A DNA stretch of 64,000 nucleotides from JAUASW01 sp036880965 (GCF_036880965.1 NZ_JBAJMV010000002.1:558001-622000); one strand, 5' to 3'. Numbered from the stretch's first letter, positions 24,924-38,024 are shown. Numbers and translations: made by a program. The notes: generated from the letters alone by a model not told the origin.

Positions 24924-25409
24924 ATGAAGAACCCGCTGTTCCGCCTCTTGTCCGCTGTCGCCCTCGCCGCTGGCCTGTCCGCCTGCGCCACCGCGCCCAC
25001 GCCGGCACCGCTGACCGAGACCCTCGGCCGCGCCCCTCAATTGAGCACCTTCAACCGCCTGGTGGCCGAAGCCGGCCTGAGTGAGCAGCTGCGCGCCGCC
25101 GGCCCGCTGACGGTGTTCGCGCCCAGCGACGAAGCCTTCAAGGCCGTCCCGGCCAAGACCCTGGAAGCCCTTGTGGCCGACAAGGCCCAGTTGAAGGCCG
25201 TGCTGAGCTATCACATCGTGGCCGCCAAGCTGCCGGCCGCCGAAGTGCGCAACAGCAACCAGAAGACGCTGCAAGGCGGCACGATCGCCCTGGCCCGTGC
25301 CGGAGACTTCGTGACGGTTGACGAAGCCATGGTCCAGCAAGCCGACATCAATGCCACCAACGGCGTGGCCCATGTGCTCGATCGCGTGCTGATGCCGTCC
25401 AAGAAGTAA
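24924..25409 (+). CDS. Fasciclin-domain lipoprotein, likely PhoB-controlled
   Basis: 161 residues. Lipoprotein signal MKNPLFRLLSAVALAAGLSAC with lipobox LSAC and acylated C21. One fasciclin (FAS1/beta-Ig-h3) domain follows: STFNRLVAEAGL, the H1 motif TVFAPSDEAF, LSYHIV and the H2-like NGVAHVLDRVLMP. FAS1 domains act in adhesion or ligand binding; the ligand here is unknown. TGGAG precedes the ATG. It stands alone between a divergent pstS and a convergent glmM, with its own terminator. Confidence 0.85.
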   Translation: MKNPLFRLLSAVALAAGLSACATAPTPAPLTETLGRAPQLSTFNRLVAEAGLSEQLRAAGPLTVFAPSDEAFKAVPAKTLEALVADKAQLKAVLSYHIVAAKLPAAEVRNSNQKTLQGGTIALARAGDFVTVDEAMVQQADINATNGVAHVLDRVLMPSKK

Positions 25410-25437
25410 GTAGCTCAAGCCCAGGCCCAAACAACAA

Positions 25438-25470
25438 GGGCCGCCAGCGTCTTGCACGCTGGCGGCCCTT
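25438..25470 (+). terminator. Bidirectional terminator between the fasciclin gene and glmM
   Basis: Perfect 12-bp stem GGGCCGCCAGCG / CGCTGGCGGCCC with a 7-nt loop, flanked by AA on the left and TT on the right. It serves the rightward fasciclin gene and can also stop leftward glmM transcripts, whose stop codon is at 25490. Confidence 0.75.
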
Positions 25471-25489
25471 GGCTTTGACATTCAAAGTA

Positions 25490-26821
25490 TCAGATGCGGA
25501 CAGCTTCCGCCAGGCGCTGGGCGCATTGCTGGGCCAGGGTCGCGTCGCTGGCCTCGACCATCACGCGCAGCAGCGGCTCGGTGCCCGACGCACGGATCAG
25601 CACCCGGCCACGTTGGCCGAGATCGGCCGTGACTTCGGCCTGCTCCTGGGCCAGGCGCGCATTGCCCTTCCAGTCCTGGCCCGGCTGCAGGCGAACATTG
25701 ATCAGCGTTTGCGGGAACAGGTCCACGCCGGCGAGTTGCTCGGACAGACTGCGGCCGGTGCGGCTGATGGCCTGCAGCACCAGCAGTGCGCTGACGATGC
25801 CGTCGCCGGTGGTGTGCTTGTCCAGCGCCAGCAGGTGGCCCGAGCCTTCGCCACCGAGCTGCCAGCCGCGGGCGGCCAGCTCTTCCAGCACATAGCGGTC
25901 GCCGACCTTGGCGCGGACGAAATCAACATCGCGCGACTTCAGGGCCAGCTCGACGGCCATATTGGTCATCAGCGTGCCCACGGCACCGGGCACTCGCAGG
26001 CCCTGGTCGAGACGGTCTGCCACCATCACGTATAGCAGCTCATCGCCGTTGTAGAGGCGGCCTTGCGCGTCGACCAGTTGCAGGCGGTCGGCATCGCCGT
26101 CCAGGGCTACGCCATAGTGGGCGCCATGTTCCTTGACGGCCTTGACCAGCGCTTCCGGGGCGGTAGCGCCGAAGCCTGCATTGATGTTGTAGCCGTCCGG
26201 GCTGCAGCCGATGGCGATCACCTCGGCACCCAGCTCGTGGAACACATCGGGGGCGATCTGGTAGCCGGCGCCGTGGGCCGCGTCGACGACGATCTTCAGG
26301 CCCTTCAGAGTCAGGTCCGACCCGAAGCAGTTCTTGCAGAACTCGATGTAGCGGCCGCGTGCGTCTTCAAGCCGGCGAGCCCGGCCCAGATTGGCCGAAT
26401 CGACCCAGACTGGCGGCTCTTCGAGCGCGGCTTCAACATCCAACTCCCAGGCGTCGGGCAGCTTCTCGCCCTTGCTGGAGAAGAATTTGATGCCGTTGTC
26501 GGCAAACGGGTTGTGCGAGGCCGAGATCACCACGCCCAGGTCCTGGCGCAGCGCGCGGGTCAGGTAGGCGACGCCTGGCGTGGGCAGGGGGCCGGTGAGG
26601 CGCACATCGACGCCGGCCGACGCGAAGCCCGCTTCCAGCGAAGACTCGAGCATGTAGCCGGAGATGCGGGTGTCCTTGCCAATCAACACGCTGGGGCGCG
26701 CGACCTTGCGCTTGAGCACACGGCCCACCGCATGACCCAGGCGCAGCATGAAGTCGGGAGTGATGGGCGATTGGCCCACGGTGCCGCGGATGCCATCGGT
26801 TCCGAAATAGGTACGGCTCAT
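25490..26821 (-). CDS. glmM: Phosphoglucosamine mutase
   Basis: 443 residues. N-terminal YFGTDGIRG, catalytic phospho-Ser S102 in ISASHNPFADNG, metal-binding DGDADR and the sugar-binding GEGSGH (equivalent EGSGHLLA); C-terminal RASGTEPLLRVM binds phosphate. It converts glucosamine-6-phosphate to glucosamine-1-phosphate for cell-wall UDP-GlcNAc. It overlaps folP by 4 bp (ATGA), in the rlmE-ftsH-folP-glmM order known from many proteobacteria. Confidence 0.97.
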   Translation of the reverse strand: MSRTYFGTDGIRGTVGQSPITPDFMLRLGHAVGRVLKRKVARPSVLIGKDTRISGYMLESSLEAGFASAGVDVRLTGPLPTPGVAYLTRALRQDLGVVISASHNPFADNGIKFFSSKGEKLPDAWELDVEAALEEPPVWVDSANLGRARRLEDARGRYIEFCKNCFGSDLTLKGLKIVVDAAHGAGYQIAPDVFHELGAEVIAIGCSPDGYNINAGFGATAPEALVKAVKEHGAHYGVALDGDADRLQLVDAQGRLYNGDELLYVMVADRLDQGLRVPGAVGTLMTNMAVELALKSRDVDFVRAKVGDRYVLEELAARGWQLGGEGSGHLLALDKHTTGDGIVSALLVLQAISRTGRSLSEQLAGVDLFPQTLINVRLQPGQDWKGNARLAQEQAEVTADLGQRGRVLIRASGTEPLLRVMVEASDATLAQQCAQRLAEAVRI

Positions 26822-27699
26822 TGCGAGCGGCCTCCTGAATTTTTGATTCCGCTATTGTCGGCGAATAGCGCACCAGGCCCATCCCCAGCATGCCAGACCT
26901 TGAGCGCATCGACGGTAGCCGCGACATCGTGCACACGCAGGATGCGTGCGCCGCGCGACACCGCCAGCAAGGCCGCTGCGATGCTGGCAGGCATGCGCTG
27001 GTCCACCGGTTTGCCGGTCACGTCGCCGAGTGTCTTCTTGCGTGACCAGCCCACCAGTAGTGGGTAGCCCAGCGCCAGCAATCGCTCCTGCTCACGCAGC
27101 AACTGCAGGTTCTGCTCAGACTGTTTGGCAAAGCCGTAACCCGGATCCAACACGATGCGCTCGGCCGCGATGCCGGCTTCGCGGAGCCGCGCAGCCCGTT
27201 CACCAAGAAACTGCGCCACCTCGGCCACCACGTCGGCGTAGTCGGTCAGCCCTTGCATGGTGGAGGGGTCGCCACGCATATGCATCAGGCAGACACCTGC
27301 GGAGTCGTGGGCCGCAAGAATCTCCAATGCGCCGGGCCGGCGCAGGGCCTGGACGTCGTTGACGATGTCGACGCCGGCCTCCAATGCCCGCCGCATCACC
27401 TCGGGCTTGCAGGTGTCGACAGACAGCGGCACCCCCAGGCTCAGGGCATCCTGGATGACCGGCGCAATGCGCCGCCATTCCTCTTCATCGTCCAGGACCG
27501 CCGCGCCGGGCCGGGTCGACTCGCCACCGATGTCGAGAATATCCGCACCCTCGTCCACCAGCCGCTTGCAGTGAGCGATGGCGCCAGCCGCCTCAGCATG
27601 CTGGCCGCCGTCGGAGAAGGAATCAGGCGTGACGTTGACGATGCCCATCACGCGGGGGCGATCAAGGTCGATTCGAAAGCGCCGAGTTTGCCAATGCAT
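26818..27699 (-). CDS. folP: Dihydropteroate synthase
   Basis: 293 residues. TIM-barrel signatures MGIVNVTPDSFSDGG, DIGGESTRPGA, INDVQAL-like IVNDVQAL, LDPGYGFAK and GWSRKKTLG. It joins p-aminobenzoate to the pterin diphosphate in folate synthesis and is the sulfonamide target. The ATG at 27699 (MHWQTRRF) is chosen; a TTG six bases upstream is the alternative, and neither has a strong ribosome-binding site. It lies after the ftsH terminator and is coupled to glmM. Confidence 0.95.
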   Translation of the reverse strand: MHWQTRRFRIDLDRPRVMGIVNVTPDSFSDGGQHAEAAGAIAHCKRLVDEGADILDIGGESTRPGAAVLDDEEEWRRIAPVIQDALSLGVPLSVDTCKPEVMRRALEAGVDIVNDVQALRRPGALEILAAHDSAGVCLMHMRGDPSTMQGLTDYADVVAEVAQFLGERAARLREAGIAAERIVLDPGYGFAKQSEQNLQLLREQERLLALGYPLLVGWSRKKTLGDVTGKPVDQRMPASIAAALLAVSRGARILRVHDVAATVDALKVWHAGDGPGALFADNSGIKNSGGRSQ

Positions 27700-27734
27700 A
27701 GCCAAGTGTGAGCTGGGTCTGGGAGCTGAAAGGT

Positions 27735-27761
27735 AAAAGGGCCCGACGCAATGTCGGGCCC
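27735..27761 (-). terminator. Terminator after ftsH
   Basis: Minus-strand stem GGGCCCGAC / GTCGGGCCC (9 bp, 5-nt loop; 27761-27739) followed by TTTT. It lies 18 bp after the ftsH stop and 36 bp before folP, so folP-glmM needs readthrough or its own promoter. Confidence 0.75.
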
Positions 27762-27779
27762 CGTGTCGAGTCTTGTGGA

Positions 27780-29684
<1,905 letters not shown>

Positions 29685-29836
29685 CGCGACTCCTTTGACT
29701 CGATTCCACAGGTCTGCGCCTAGCGCACAGACGATGCACGGTAGTTGGGGTTGATTCTATTGCAGTCAAGCCCCCGGGGCTGATTGAGAAATCCTTGCCC
29801 CGCGAAAGACATTGCGCGCAATTGTTTGCTTCAGGC

Positions 29837-30505
29837 TCACTTCAGGCCGATGCCGATCAGGAAGGTTTCCGACGAACGGTCTCGGGAAGCCTTGGGCTTG
29901 AGCGTCTTGACCTTCTTGAAGGTTTTCCTGAACTGCGCCACCAGGTCGTCGTAGCCGGCGCCATGGAAGACCTTGGCCACCAGCGCGCCATCGGGCGTCA
30001 GGTGCTTCTGGCCGAAGTCCAGCGCCAGCTCGATCAGCAAACTGACGCGGGCTGCGTCGGTATCCGTGATGCCCGAAAGATTGGGGGCCATGTCGGACAC
30101 CACAAGGTCCACCGCACGGCCCGCCAGCGTATCTTCCAGCTCCTTGAGCACCGCGTCCTCGCGGAAATCGCCCTGGATGAAGTGCACGCCTTCAATAGGC
30201 TCGAAATCCAGCAGGTCCAGCGCAATGATGGTGCCGTTGAGCTGGCCAACGGCCGCACCACCCACCCCCGCTTCCTTGGGTGCGAACTTTCGGCGCAGGT
30301 ATTGGCTCCAGGCGCCGGGCGCTGCCCCGAGATCGACGACGACCTGCCCCGGGCGGATCAGCTTCAGCTCTTCGTCGATTTCCTGCAGCTTGTAGGCAGC
30401 GCGAGCGCGATAGCCGTCCTTCTGGGCCGCTTTGACATACGGATCATTGATATGACCGTGCAGCCAGGCCTTGTTGATTTTCTTGCTTTTGCTCGTGAAT
30501 TTCAT
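29837..30505 (-). CDS. rlmE: 23S rRNA (uridine-2'-O-)-methyltransferase RlmE
   Basis: 222 residues. FtsJ fold: KAAQKDGYRARAAYKL carries the catalytic Lys, VVDLGAAPGAWSQYL binds S-adenosylmethionine, VVSDMAPNLSG supplies the Asp and LVAKVFHGAG the second Lys of the K-D-K set. It methylates U2552 in the A loop of 23S rRNA. It sits upstream of ftsH, as in other proteobacteria, and is divergent from yhbY with only 31 bp between the two start codons. Confidence 0.95.
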   Translation of the reverse strand: MKFTSKSKKINKAWLHGHINDPYVKAAQKDGYRARAAYKLQEIDEELKLIRPGQVVVDLGAAPGAWSQYLRRKFAPKEAGVGGAAVGQLNGTIIALDLLDFEPIEGVHFIQGDFREDAVLKELEDTLAGRAVDLVVSDMAPNLSGITDTDAARVSLLIELALDFGQKHLTPDGALVAKVFHGAGYDDLVAQFRKTFKKVKTLKPKASRDRSSETFLIGIGLK

Positions 30506-30524
30506 GATGTGCCGTGCCTGGCCC

Positions 30525-30531
30525 GATAATA
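30525..30531. promoter_or_regulatory. Shared -10 element for divergent rlmE and yhbY
   Basis: The bases GATAATA read as GATAAT on the plus strand (30525-30530) and as TATTAT on the minus strand (30531-30526), each 5 of 6 to the -10 consensus. Rightward transcription would start at or next to the yhbY ATG (30537). Leftward transcription would start near 30519, leaving about 14 nt before the rlmE ATG. -35 matches are weak on both sides. Confidence 0.5.
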
Positions 30532-30536
30532 GCCAG

Positions 30537-31013
30537 ATGCCTGCGATTCAATTGACCCCTGCCCAGCGCAAGGAAAAACGCTCCGACGCCCACCACCTCG
30601 ACCCCGTGGTGATGATAGGCGCGGATGGACTCACGCCCGCTGTCGTGAAAGAAACCGATGCCGCCTTGAACGCCCACGGGCTGATCAAGGTACGCGTGAT
30701 GTCGGACGACCGTGAGAACCGCGAGAGCATTTTCGCAGAGCTGTCCGACAAGCTCGACGCGGCGCCCATTCAGCACATCGGCAAGCTGCTGGTGCTGTGG
30801 CGCCCGATGCCCGAGAAGGTCAAGGCGGTGCGAGAAGACGCCAAGGCCGGCCCGCGCATCGTCAAGATCGTCAAGTTCTCCAAGAGCGGCAACAACCGCC
30901 CGCAGGTCAAGAAGCTGGAAGTCTTCGGCAACCAGCGCGTCGCCCAGGGCGGTGAAATCAAGCGCGCCAAGCGCAAGATGACCAGCACCAAGAAGTCCAG
31001 CCAGAACGGCTGA
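30537..31013 (+). CDS. yhbY: CRM-domain (YhbY/CRS1) RNA-binding protein
   Basis: 158 residues. Residues 1-100 are a CRM domain with the GxxG loop in MIGADGLTPAVVKETDAAL and the HIGKLLVLWRP strand. Escherichia coli YhbY is about 97 residues and binds pre-50S particles. Here a basic, Lys/Ser-rich extension of about 55 residues follows (rich in Lys, ending KKSSQNG), probably more RNA contact. No Shine-Dalgarno precedes the ATG and a -10 sits 6 bp upstream, suggesting a leaderless mRNA. An earlier in-frame ATG lies inside the rlmE start region and is rejected. Confidence 0.9.
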   Translation: MPAIQLTPAQRKEKRSDAHHLDPVVMIGADGLTPAVVKETDAALNAHGLIKVRVMSDDRENRESIFAELSDKLDAAPIQHIGKLLVLWRPMPEKVKAVREDAKAGPRIVKIVKFSKSGNNRPQVKKLEVFGNQRVAQGGEIKRAKRKMTSTKKSSQNG

Positions 31014-31040
31014 GGCTTCTGCGGCGCAAGCCGCTTCAGT

Positions 31041-31469
31041 TCAGGCCGGCGCGCGGGAAGCGCGCCAGGCCAGCACCAGCACCGCCAGCGTCTTGAGCCC
31101 GAAAAACAGGCTGGAGACGGCATGCAAGGCACCGAACGACCAGCTCCCCTGCCCCGCCCGTGCCGCTTCCATCAGCGGCTGGATGCCGTAGTAGCCTGCA
31201 GCCGTACAGATCAGCGCAGCCAGCGGCAGCCAGAGGTTGGGCGCAATCACAGGCCCGCCCGTGTCTCGTTGCAGCCGGCGTTCCATCATCATCAGCAGCA
31301 GGCCGAGGCCCAGGCTGATCTGCGCGTCCAGCTCAAACACGCGGCCGACCAGCTTGCCCGCCTGCGCACGCTCCAGCACCGCAAAGGCGCTGGGTGCGGC
31401 CACGGCAGCCACGCAAACGAGAAGGCCGCCCCAGAGGGCGGCCAGCATGGCGCGAGCGCGGTACAGCAT
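31041..31469 (-). CDS. Small four-helix membrane protein, DUF4149-like
   Basis: 142 residues with four predicted membrane helices (about 8-28, 48-62, 78-98, 118-138). The sequence starts AMLAALWGGLLVCVAAVAAP and ends with a GLKTLAVLVLAWRAS helix. It resembles the DUF4149 family, found next to greA or carB in many Burkholderiales; no biochemical role is known to me. Its ATG shares a base with the greA stop (TGATG), so it is translated with greA and may be produced in proportion to it. Confidence 0.7.
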   Translation of the reverse strand: MLYRARAMLAALWGGLLVCVAAVAAPSAFAVLERAQAGKLVGRVFELDAQISLGLGLLLMMMERRLQRDTGGPVIAPNLWLPLAALICTAAGYYGIQPLMEAARAGQGSWSFGALHAVSSLFFGLKTLAVLVLAWRASRAPA

Positions 31470-31945
31470 CAGACGTATCTGACTTCGACAATCTCGTAGC
31501 GCTTCACGCCACCGGGCGCCTGCACCTCGGCCACGTCGCCGGCTTCCTTGCCGATCAAGGCACGGGCAATAGGCGAGCTGATCGAGATCAGGCCCAGCTT
31601 CAGGTCGGCTTCGTCGTCGCCGACGATCTGGTAGGTCACCTCGGCGCCGCTGGCTTCTTCTTCCAGGTCGACGGTGGTGCCGAACACCACCTTGCCGCCG
31701 GCATCCACCGTGGCAGGGTCGATGATCTGGGCGGCAGCCAGCTTGCCTTCGATCTCGAGGATGCGGCCTTCGATGAAGCCCTGCTTGTCCTTGGCGGCCT
31801 CGTATTCGGCGTTCTCGGACAGATCGCCCTGGGCGCGCGCTTCAGCGATGGCCTGGATCACGGCATGGCGCTCGACCGTTTTCAGTCGATGCAGTTCTTG
31901 CTTGAGCTTTTCAGCGCCGCGTACGGTCAGTGGGACAGTGGCCAT
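31469..31945 (-). CDS. greA: Transcript cleavage factor GreA
   Basis: 158 residues, the usual length. The N-terminal coiled coil (LTVRGAEKLKQELHRLKTVERHAVIQAIAEARAQGDLSENAEYEAAKDKQ) carries the acidic tip D-L-S-E-N-A-E-Y-E that enters the RNA polymerase channel. The C-terminal FKBP-like domain follows (ISSPIARALIGKEAGD). It rescues backtracked polymerase. The ATG at 31945 gives the canonical MATVPLTVRGAEKL start. It follows carB and is coupled to the small membrane protein. Confidence 0.97.
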   Translation of the reverse strand: MATVPLTVRGAEKLKQELHRLKTVERHAVIQAIAEARAQGDLSENAEYEAAKDKQGFIEGRILEIEGKLAAAQIIDPATVDAGGKVVFGTTVDLEEEASGAEVTYQIVGDDEADLKLGLISISSPIARALIGKEAGDVAEVQAPGGVKRYEIVEVRYV

Positions 31946-31973
31946 GGGAAAAGGAACTAGGGGATACAAAATG

Positions 31974-32022
31974 AATCCGCCGCTGCGGCCTGGGGTGGCA
32001 CCCCGGGCTGCTGCGGCGGAAT
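31974..32022 (-). terminator. Long imperfect hairpin between carB and greA
   Basis: Two arms of about 23 bases (AATCCGCCGC...GGGGT and ACCCC...GCGGCGGAAT) pair with three mismatches around a GGC loop, starting 15 bp after the carB stop. On the minus strand the stem is followed by CATTTTGTATCC. This is a probable carB terminator or mRNA-end structure; greA then needs a promoter in the 30 bp that follow or inside the stem flank. Confidence 0.6.
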
Positions 32023-32037
32023 CGTGTGGAACTGATT

Positions 32038-35304
<3,267 letters not shown>

Positions 35305-35318
35305 AGCGGTGCTCCTGC

Positions 35319-36479
35319 TCAGGCCTTGCTCATCAGACCGATGAAGCGGTCGAACAGGTAGGAGATGTCGTGCGGGCCGGGGCTGGCCTCGGGGTGGCCC
35401 TGGAAGCAGAAGGCCGGCTTGTCGGTGCGGGCCAGGCCTTGCAGCGTGCCGTCAAACAAGCTGATGTGCGTGGGGCGCAGATTGGCAGGCAGCGACTCGG
35501 CATCGACAGCGAAGCCGTGGTTCTGGCTGGTGATCGAGACGCGGCCGTTGTCCAGGTCTTTCACCGGGTGGTTGGCACCGTGGTGGCCGAACTTCATCTT
35601 GAAGGTCTTGGCTCCAGAGGCCAGCGCCATGATCTGGTGGCCCAGGCAGATGCCGAAGGTCGGGATGCCCGATTCGATCAACTGCGCGGCCGCCGTGATC
35701 GCGTAGTCGCAGGGCTGCGGATCGCCCGGACCGTTGGACAGGAACACGCCATCGGGCTCCAGGTCGAACACCGCGCTGGCCGGCGTTTGCGCGGGCACCA
35801 CCGTGATCTTGCAGCCGCGGGAGGCGAGCATGCGCAGGATGTTGTTCTTCACGCCGAAGTCGTAGGCCACGACATGGAACTTCGGTGCCGTCTGCTCACC
35901 GTAGCCCTTGCCCAGGGTCCATTCGGTCTCGGTCCAGCTTTCGCTTTCCTTGCGGCTCACCACCTTGGCCAGATCCAGGCCGGCCATGCTAGGGGCCGCC
36001 TTGGCCTTGGCGATCGCGTCGGCGATGTGGGCTTCGGTGATCTTCTCGCCGGCCGGCAGCGCGAGGATGCAGCCGTTCTGCGCGCCTGTCGTACGCAGCA
36101 CGCGGGTCAGGCGGCGGGTGTCGATGTGCGCAATGGCGACCGTGCCTTCGTCCTTCAGATACTGGACGAGCGTGCGGGTCTTGCGGAAGTTGGAATCCAG
36201 AACCGGCGGTTCCTTGATGATCAAGCCTGCGGCATGGATCTTCGAAGCCTCGACGTCCTCTTCGCAGACGCCGTAGTTGCCGATGTGCGGATACGTCAGG
36301 GTGACGATCTGCCGGCAGTAGCTCGGGTCGGTGAGGATTTCTTGGTAACCGGTCAGCGATGTGTTGAACACGACTTCGCCGACGGTATGGCCAGCAGCGC
36401 CGATGGAGCTGCCTTTGAAGACCGTGCCGTCTGCCAGGGCGAGGATCGCGAGGGAATGAGTGAGCAGATCGGGCAGCAC
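35319..36479 (-). CDS. carA: Carbamoyl-phosphate synthase small (glutaminase) subunit
   Basis: 386 residues. N-terminal CPSase domain (ALADGTVFKGSSIGA, NTSLTGYQEILTDPSY), class I amidotransferase with nucleophile Cys in FGICLGHQIM and the His-Glu pair in GHPEASPGP. It hydrolyses glutamine and channels ammonia to CarB. The start is GTG at 36479, with GGAG six bases upstream. A leader of about 130 nt may precede it. Confidence 0.98.
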   Translation of the reverse strand: MLPDLLTHSLAILALADGTVFKGSSIGAAGHTVGEVVFNTSLTGYQEILTDPSYCRQIVTLTYPHIGNYGVCEEDVEASKIHAAGLIIKEPPVLDSNFRKTRTLVQYLKDEGTVAIAHIDTRRLTRVLRTTGAQNGCILALPAGEKITEAHIADAIAKAKAAPSMAGLDLAKVVSRKESESWTETEWTLGKGYGEQTAPKFHVVAYDFGVKNNILRMLASRGCKITVVPAQTPASAVFDLEPDGVFLSNGPGDPQPCDYAITAAAQLIESGIPTFGICLGHQIMALASGAKTFKMKFGHHGANHPVKDLDNGRVSITSQNHGFAVDAESLPANLRPTHISLFDGTLQGLARTDKPAFCFQGHPEASPGPHDISYLFDRFIGLMSKA

Positions 36480-36613
36480 GGGTAACTCCGTTATTGTGCG
36501 CGCGCCCAGCTCTGCTCCGGGACCGGCCGCGTGGGCAGCCGAGGAGCCTGAATCCGGTGGAGGAAACGGGTGGAGTTTCGCGAGGGTGCGGTGGGTTTCG
36601 GGTAAACCTGTGG

Positions 36614-36619
36614 AGTATA
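36614..36619 (-). promoter_or_regulatory. Candidate -10 of carAB
   Basis: TATACT on the minus strand (5 of 6 to consensus), the only good -10 in the 186-bp gap between the GlcG-like gene and carA. The implied leader is about 128 nt and pyrimidine-rich. No -35 hexamer or ArgR box is convincing by eye. Confidence 0.35.
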
Positions 36620-36665
36620 TCCGAGCAGGGTTATCCCCGAGCCCCGCGACCTGGTAAAACTTTCG

Positions 36666-37070
36666 TCAAGCGAGCGCGGCGATGCCTGCGCGGGCGATCT
36701 GCGCATCCTCGATGGACTTGACGCCGCTGACACCCACAGCACCCACGCAATGCCCGTCCACCAGGATGGGCACGCCGCCTTCGAGCAGTCCGGACAAGCC
36801 CGGGGCGGTGAGGAAGGAGGTACGCCCCTGGTTGATCATGTCTTCATAGACCTTGGACTCGCGACGACCCACAGCGGAGGTGTGGGCCTTGGCGGGGGCA
36901 ATCTGCGCCGAGATGGGCGCCGCGCCGTCCAGGCGCTGCAGCCACAGCAGGTGGCCGCCTTCGTCACAAATCGCGATGCACACCGCCCAGCGATTCGCCA
37001 CTGCTTCCGCCTCGGCGGCCGCTGCAATTCGTTTGACATCTTCGAGGCTGAGGCAAGGCTTCTGGTTCAT
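36666..37070 (-). CDS. GlcG/HbpS family protein (DUF336)
   Basis: 134 residues covering one GlcG/HbpS domain: CLSLEDVKRIAAAAEAEA at the N-terminus, the central GGHLLWLQRLDGA, AKAHTSAVGRRES, GLSGLLEGGVPILVDG and VGAVGVSGVKS near the end. Some members bind haem or cobalamin-like ligands, others are of unknown function within glycolate loci. No glycolate genes are near. It is upstream of carA on the same strand, 186 bp away, so probably a separate unit. Confidence 0.8.
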   Translation of the reverse strand: MNQKPCLSLEDVKRIAAAAEAEAVANRWAVCIAICDEGGHLLWLQRLDGAAPISAQIAPAKAHTSAVGRRESKVYEDMINQGRTSFLTAPGLSGLLEGGVPILVDGHCVGAVGVSGVKSIEDAQIARAGIAALA

Positions 37071-37139
37071 GGCGATTGGCTCTTGAATCTTGGGGAAAAG
37101 CCTGCACTTTAGCCGCGTGGCGCGCTGCTGAGGCGCGCC

Positions 37140-37145
37140 TAGAAT
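37140..37145 (+). promoter_or_regulatory. Candidate -10 of the Bax-inhibitor-1 gene
   Basis: TAGAAT followed by CCGCGC, 32 bp before the ATG at 37177; the start site would be near 37152. The -35 region is not convincing. Confidence 0.4.
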
Positions 37146-37176
37146 CCGCGCATCCTGTATGGAATGGAGGACATCA

Positions 37177-37875
37177 ATGAACGAAGGTCTGCAAACCAGC
37201 CAATACGGCAGCAGCTACGGCGCTGACCTGGCAACGCAGCAGCAACGCGTGCTGCGCAACACCTACTGGCTGCTGGCGCTGTCGATGGTGCCCACGGTGC
37301 TGGGTGCCTGGATTGGCGTGAGCACCGGCATCATGGCCAGCCTGGGCATGGGCGCGAGCGCCATCGTCTTCTTCGCCGGTGCATTCGGCCTGATGTATCT
37401 GATCGAGAAGACCAAGAACTCCAGCGCGGGCGTGCTCGCGCTGCTCGGCTTCACGTTCTTCATGGGATTGATGCTTTCGCGCCTGCTGATCCCCGTGCTC
37501 GGTTTTCGCAACGGCTCCAGCCTGGTGATGACCGCCTTTGGCGGCACGGCCGCGATCTTCTTCGTCATGGCCAGCCTGGCCACGGTGATCAAGCGCGACC
37601 TTTCCGGCATGGGCAAGTTCCTGCTGGTGGGCGCGCTGATACTGATGGTGGCCGGCATCGCCAACATCTTCCTGCAGTCCTCGGCGCTGATGCTGACCAT
37701 CCTCGTGGCCGTGCTGGGGGTGTTCTCGGCACTGATGCTGTACGACATCAAGCGCATCGTCGACGCCGGCGAAACCAACTACGTCACTGCGACGCTGCAT
37801 CTCTACCTGGATGCGTACAACGTGTTCCAGAGCTTGCTGTCGTTGCTCGGGATCTTTGGCGGTGAACGCGATTGA
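37177..37875 (+). CDS. Bax inhibitor-1/YccA family membrane protein
   Basis: 232 residues with seven membrane helices. Family marks: VLRNTYWLLALSMVPTVLGAW at helix 1, ILMVAGIANIF, and the C-terminal helix region FSALMLYDIKRIVDAGETNYVTATLHLYLDAYNVFQSLLSLLG, where the Asp pair of the BI-1 pore lies. YccA of Escherichia coli modulates FtsH; BI-1 homologues leak calcium in a pH-dependent way. Which applies here is open. The ATG at 37177 has GGAGG 5 bp upstream; an ATG 18 bp earlier is weaker. Confidence 0.88.
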   Translation: MNEGLQTSQYGSSYGADLATQQQRVLRNTYWLLALSMVPTVLGAWIGVSTGIMASLGMGASAIVFFAGAFGLMYLIEKTKNSSAGVLALLGFTFFMGLMLSRLLIPVLGFRNGSSLVMTAFGGTAAIFFVMASLATVIKRDLSGMGKFLLVGALILMVAGIANIFLQSSALMLTILVAVLGVFSALMLYDIKRIVDAGETNYVTATLHLYLDAYNVFQSLLSLLGIFGGERD

Positions 37876-37899
37876 AGTATTTCTGCAGTCTTCAATGAG

Positions 37900-37928
37900 C
37901 AAGGGGCCCGACGGGCCCCTTGTCTATT
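37900..37928 (+). terminator. Terminator after the Bax-inhibitor-1 gene
   Basis: Perfect 10-bp stem CAAGGGGCCC / GGGCCCCTTG with a GAC loop (37900-37922), followed by TCTATTT. It lies between converging genes, so it may also stop rlmD transcripts. Confidence 0.75.
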
Positions 37929-37931
37929 TCA

Positions 37932-38024
37932 GCGTTCAAAGACCGCAATGCTTTAGTTCCGGCATCACATCGCAAGCGATATGAGCCTACTCAGAAGCAT
38001 TGCGTTCAAAGACCGCAATGCTTT
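37932..38024. repeat. 23-bp direct repeat duplicating the end of rlmD
   Basis: Identical 23-bp copies at 37932-37954 and 38002-38024, offset by 70 bp. The right copy encodes S-I-A-V-F-E-R near the RlmD C-terminus. The left copy is outside the present gene but is followed in the same register by TGA, so it looks like an older RlmD end. The 47-bp spacer contains a near-perfect dyad (CATATCGC / GCGATGTG, loop TT). The right copy also takes part in a 10-bp hairpin (37995-38004 with 38014-38023). Confidence 0.8.
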
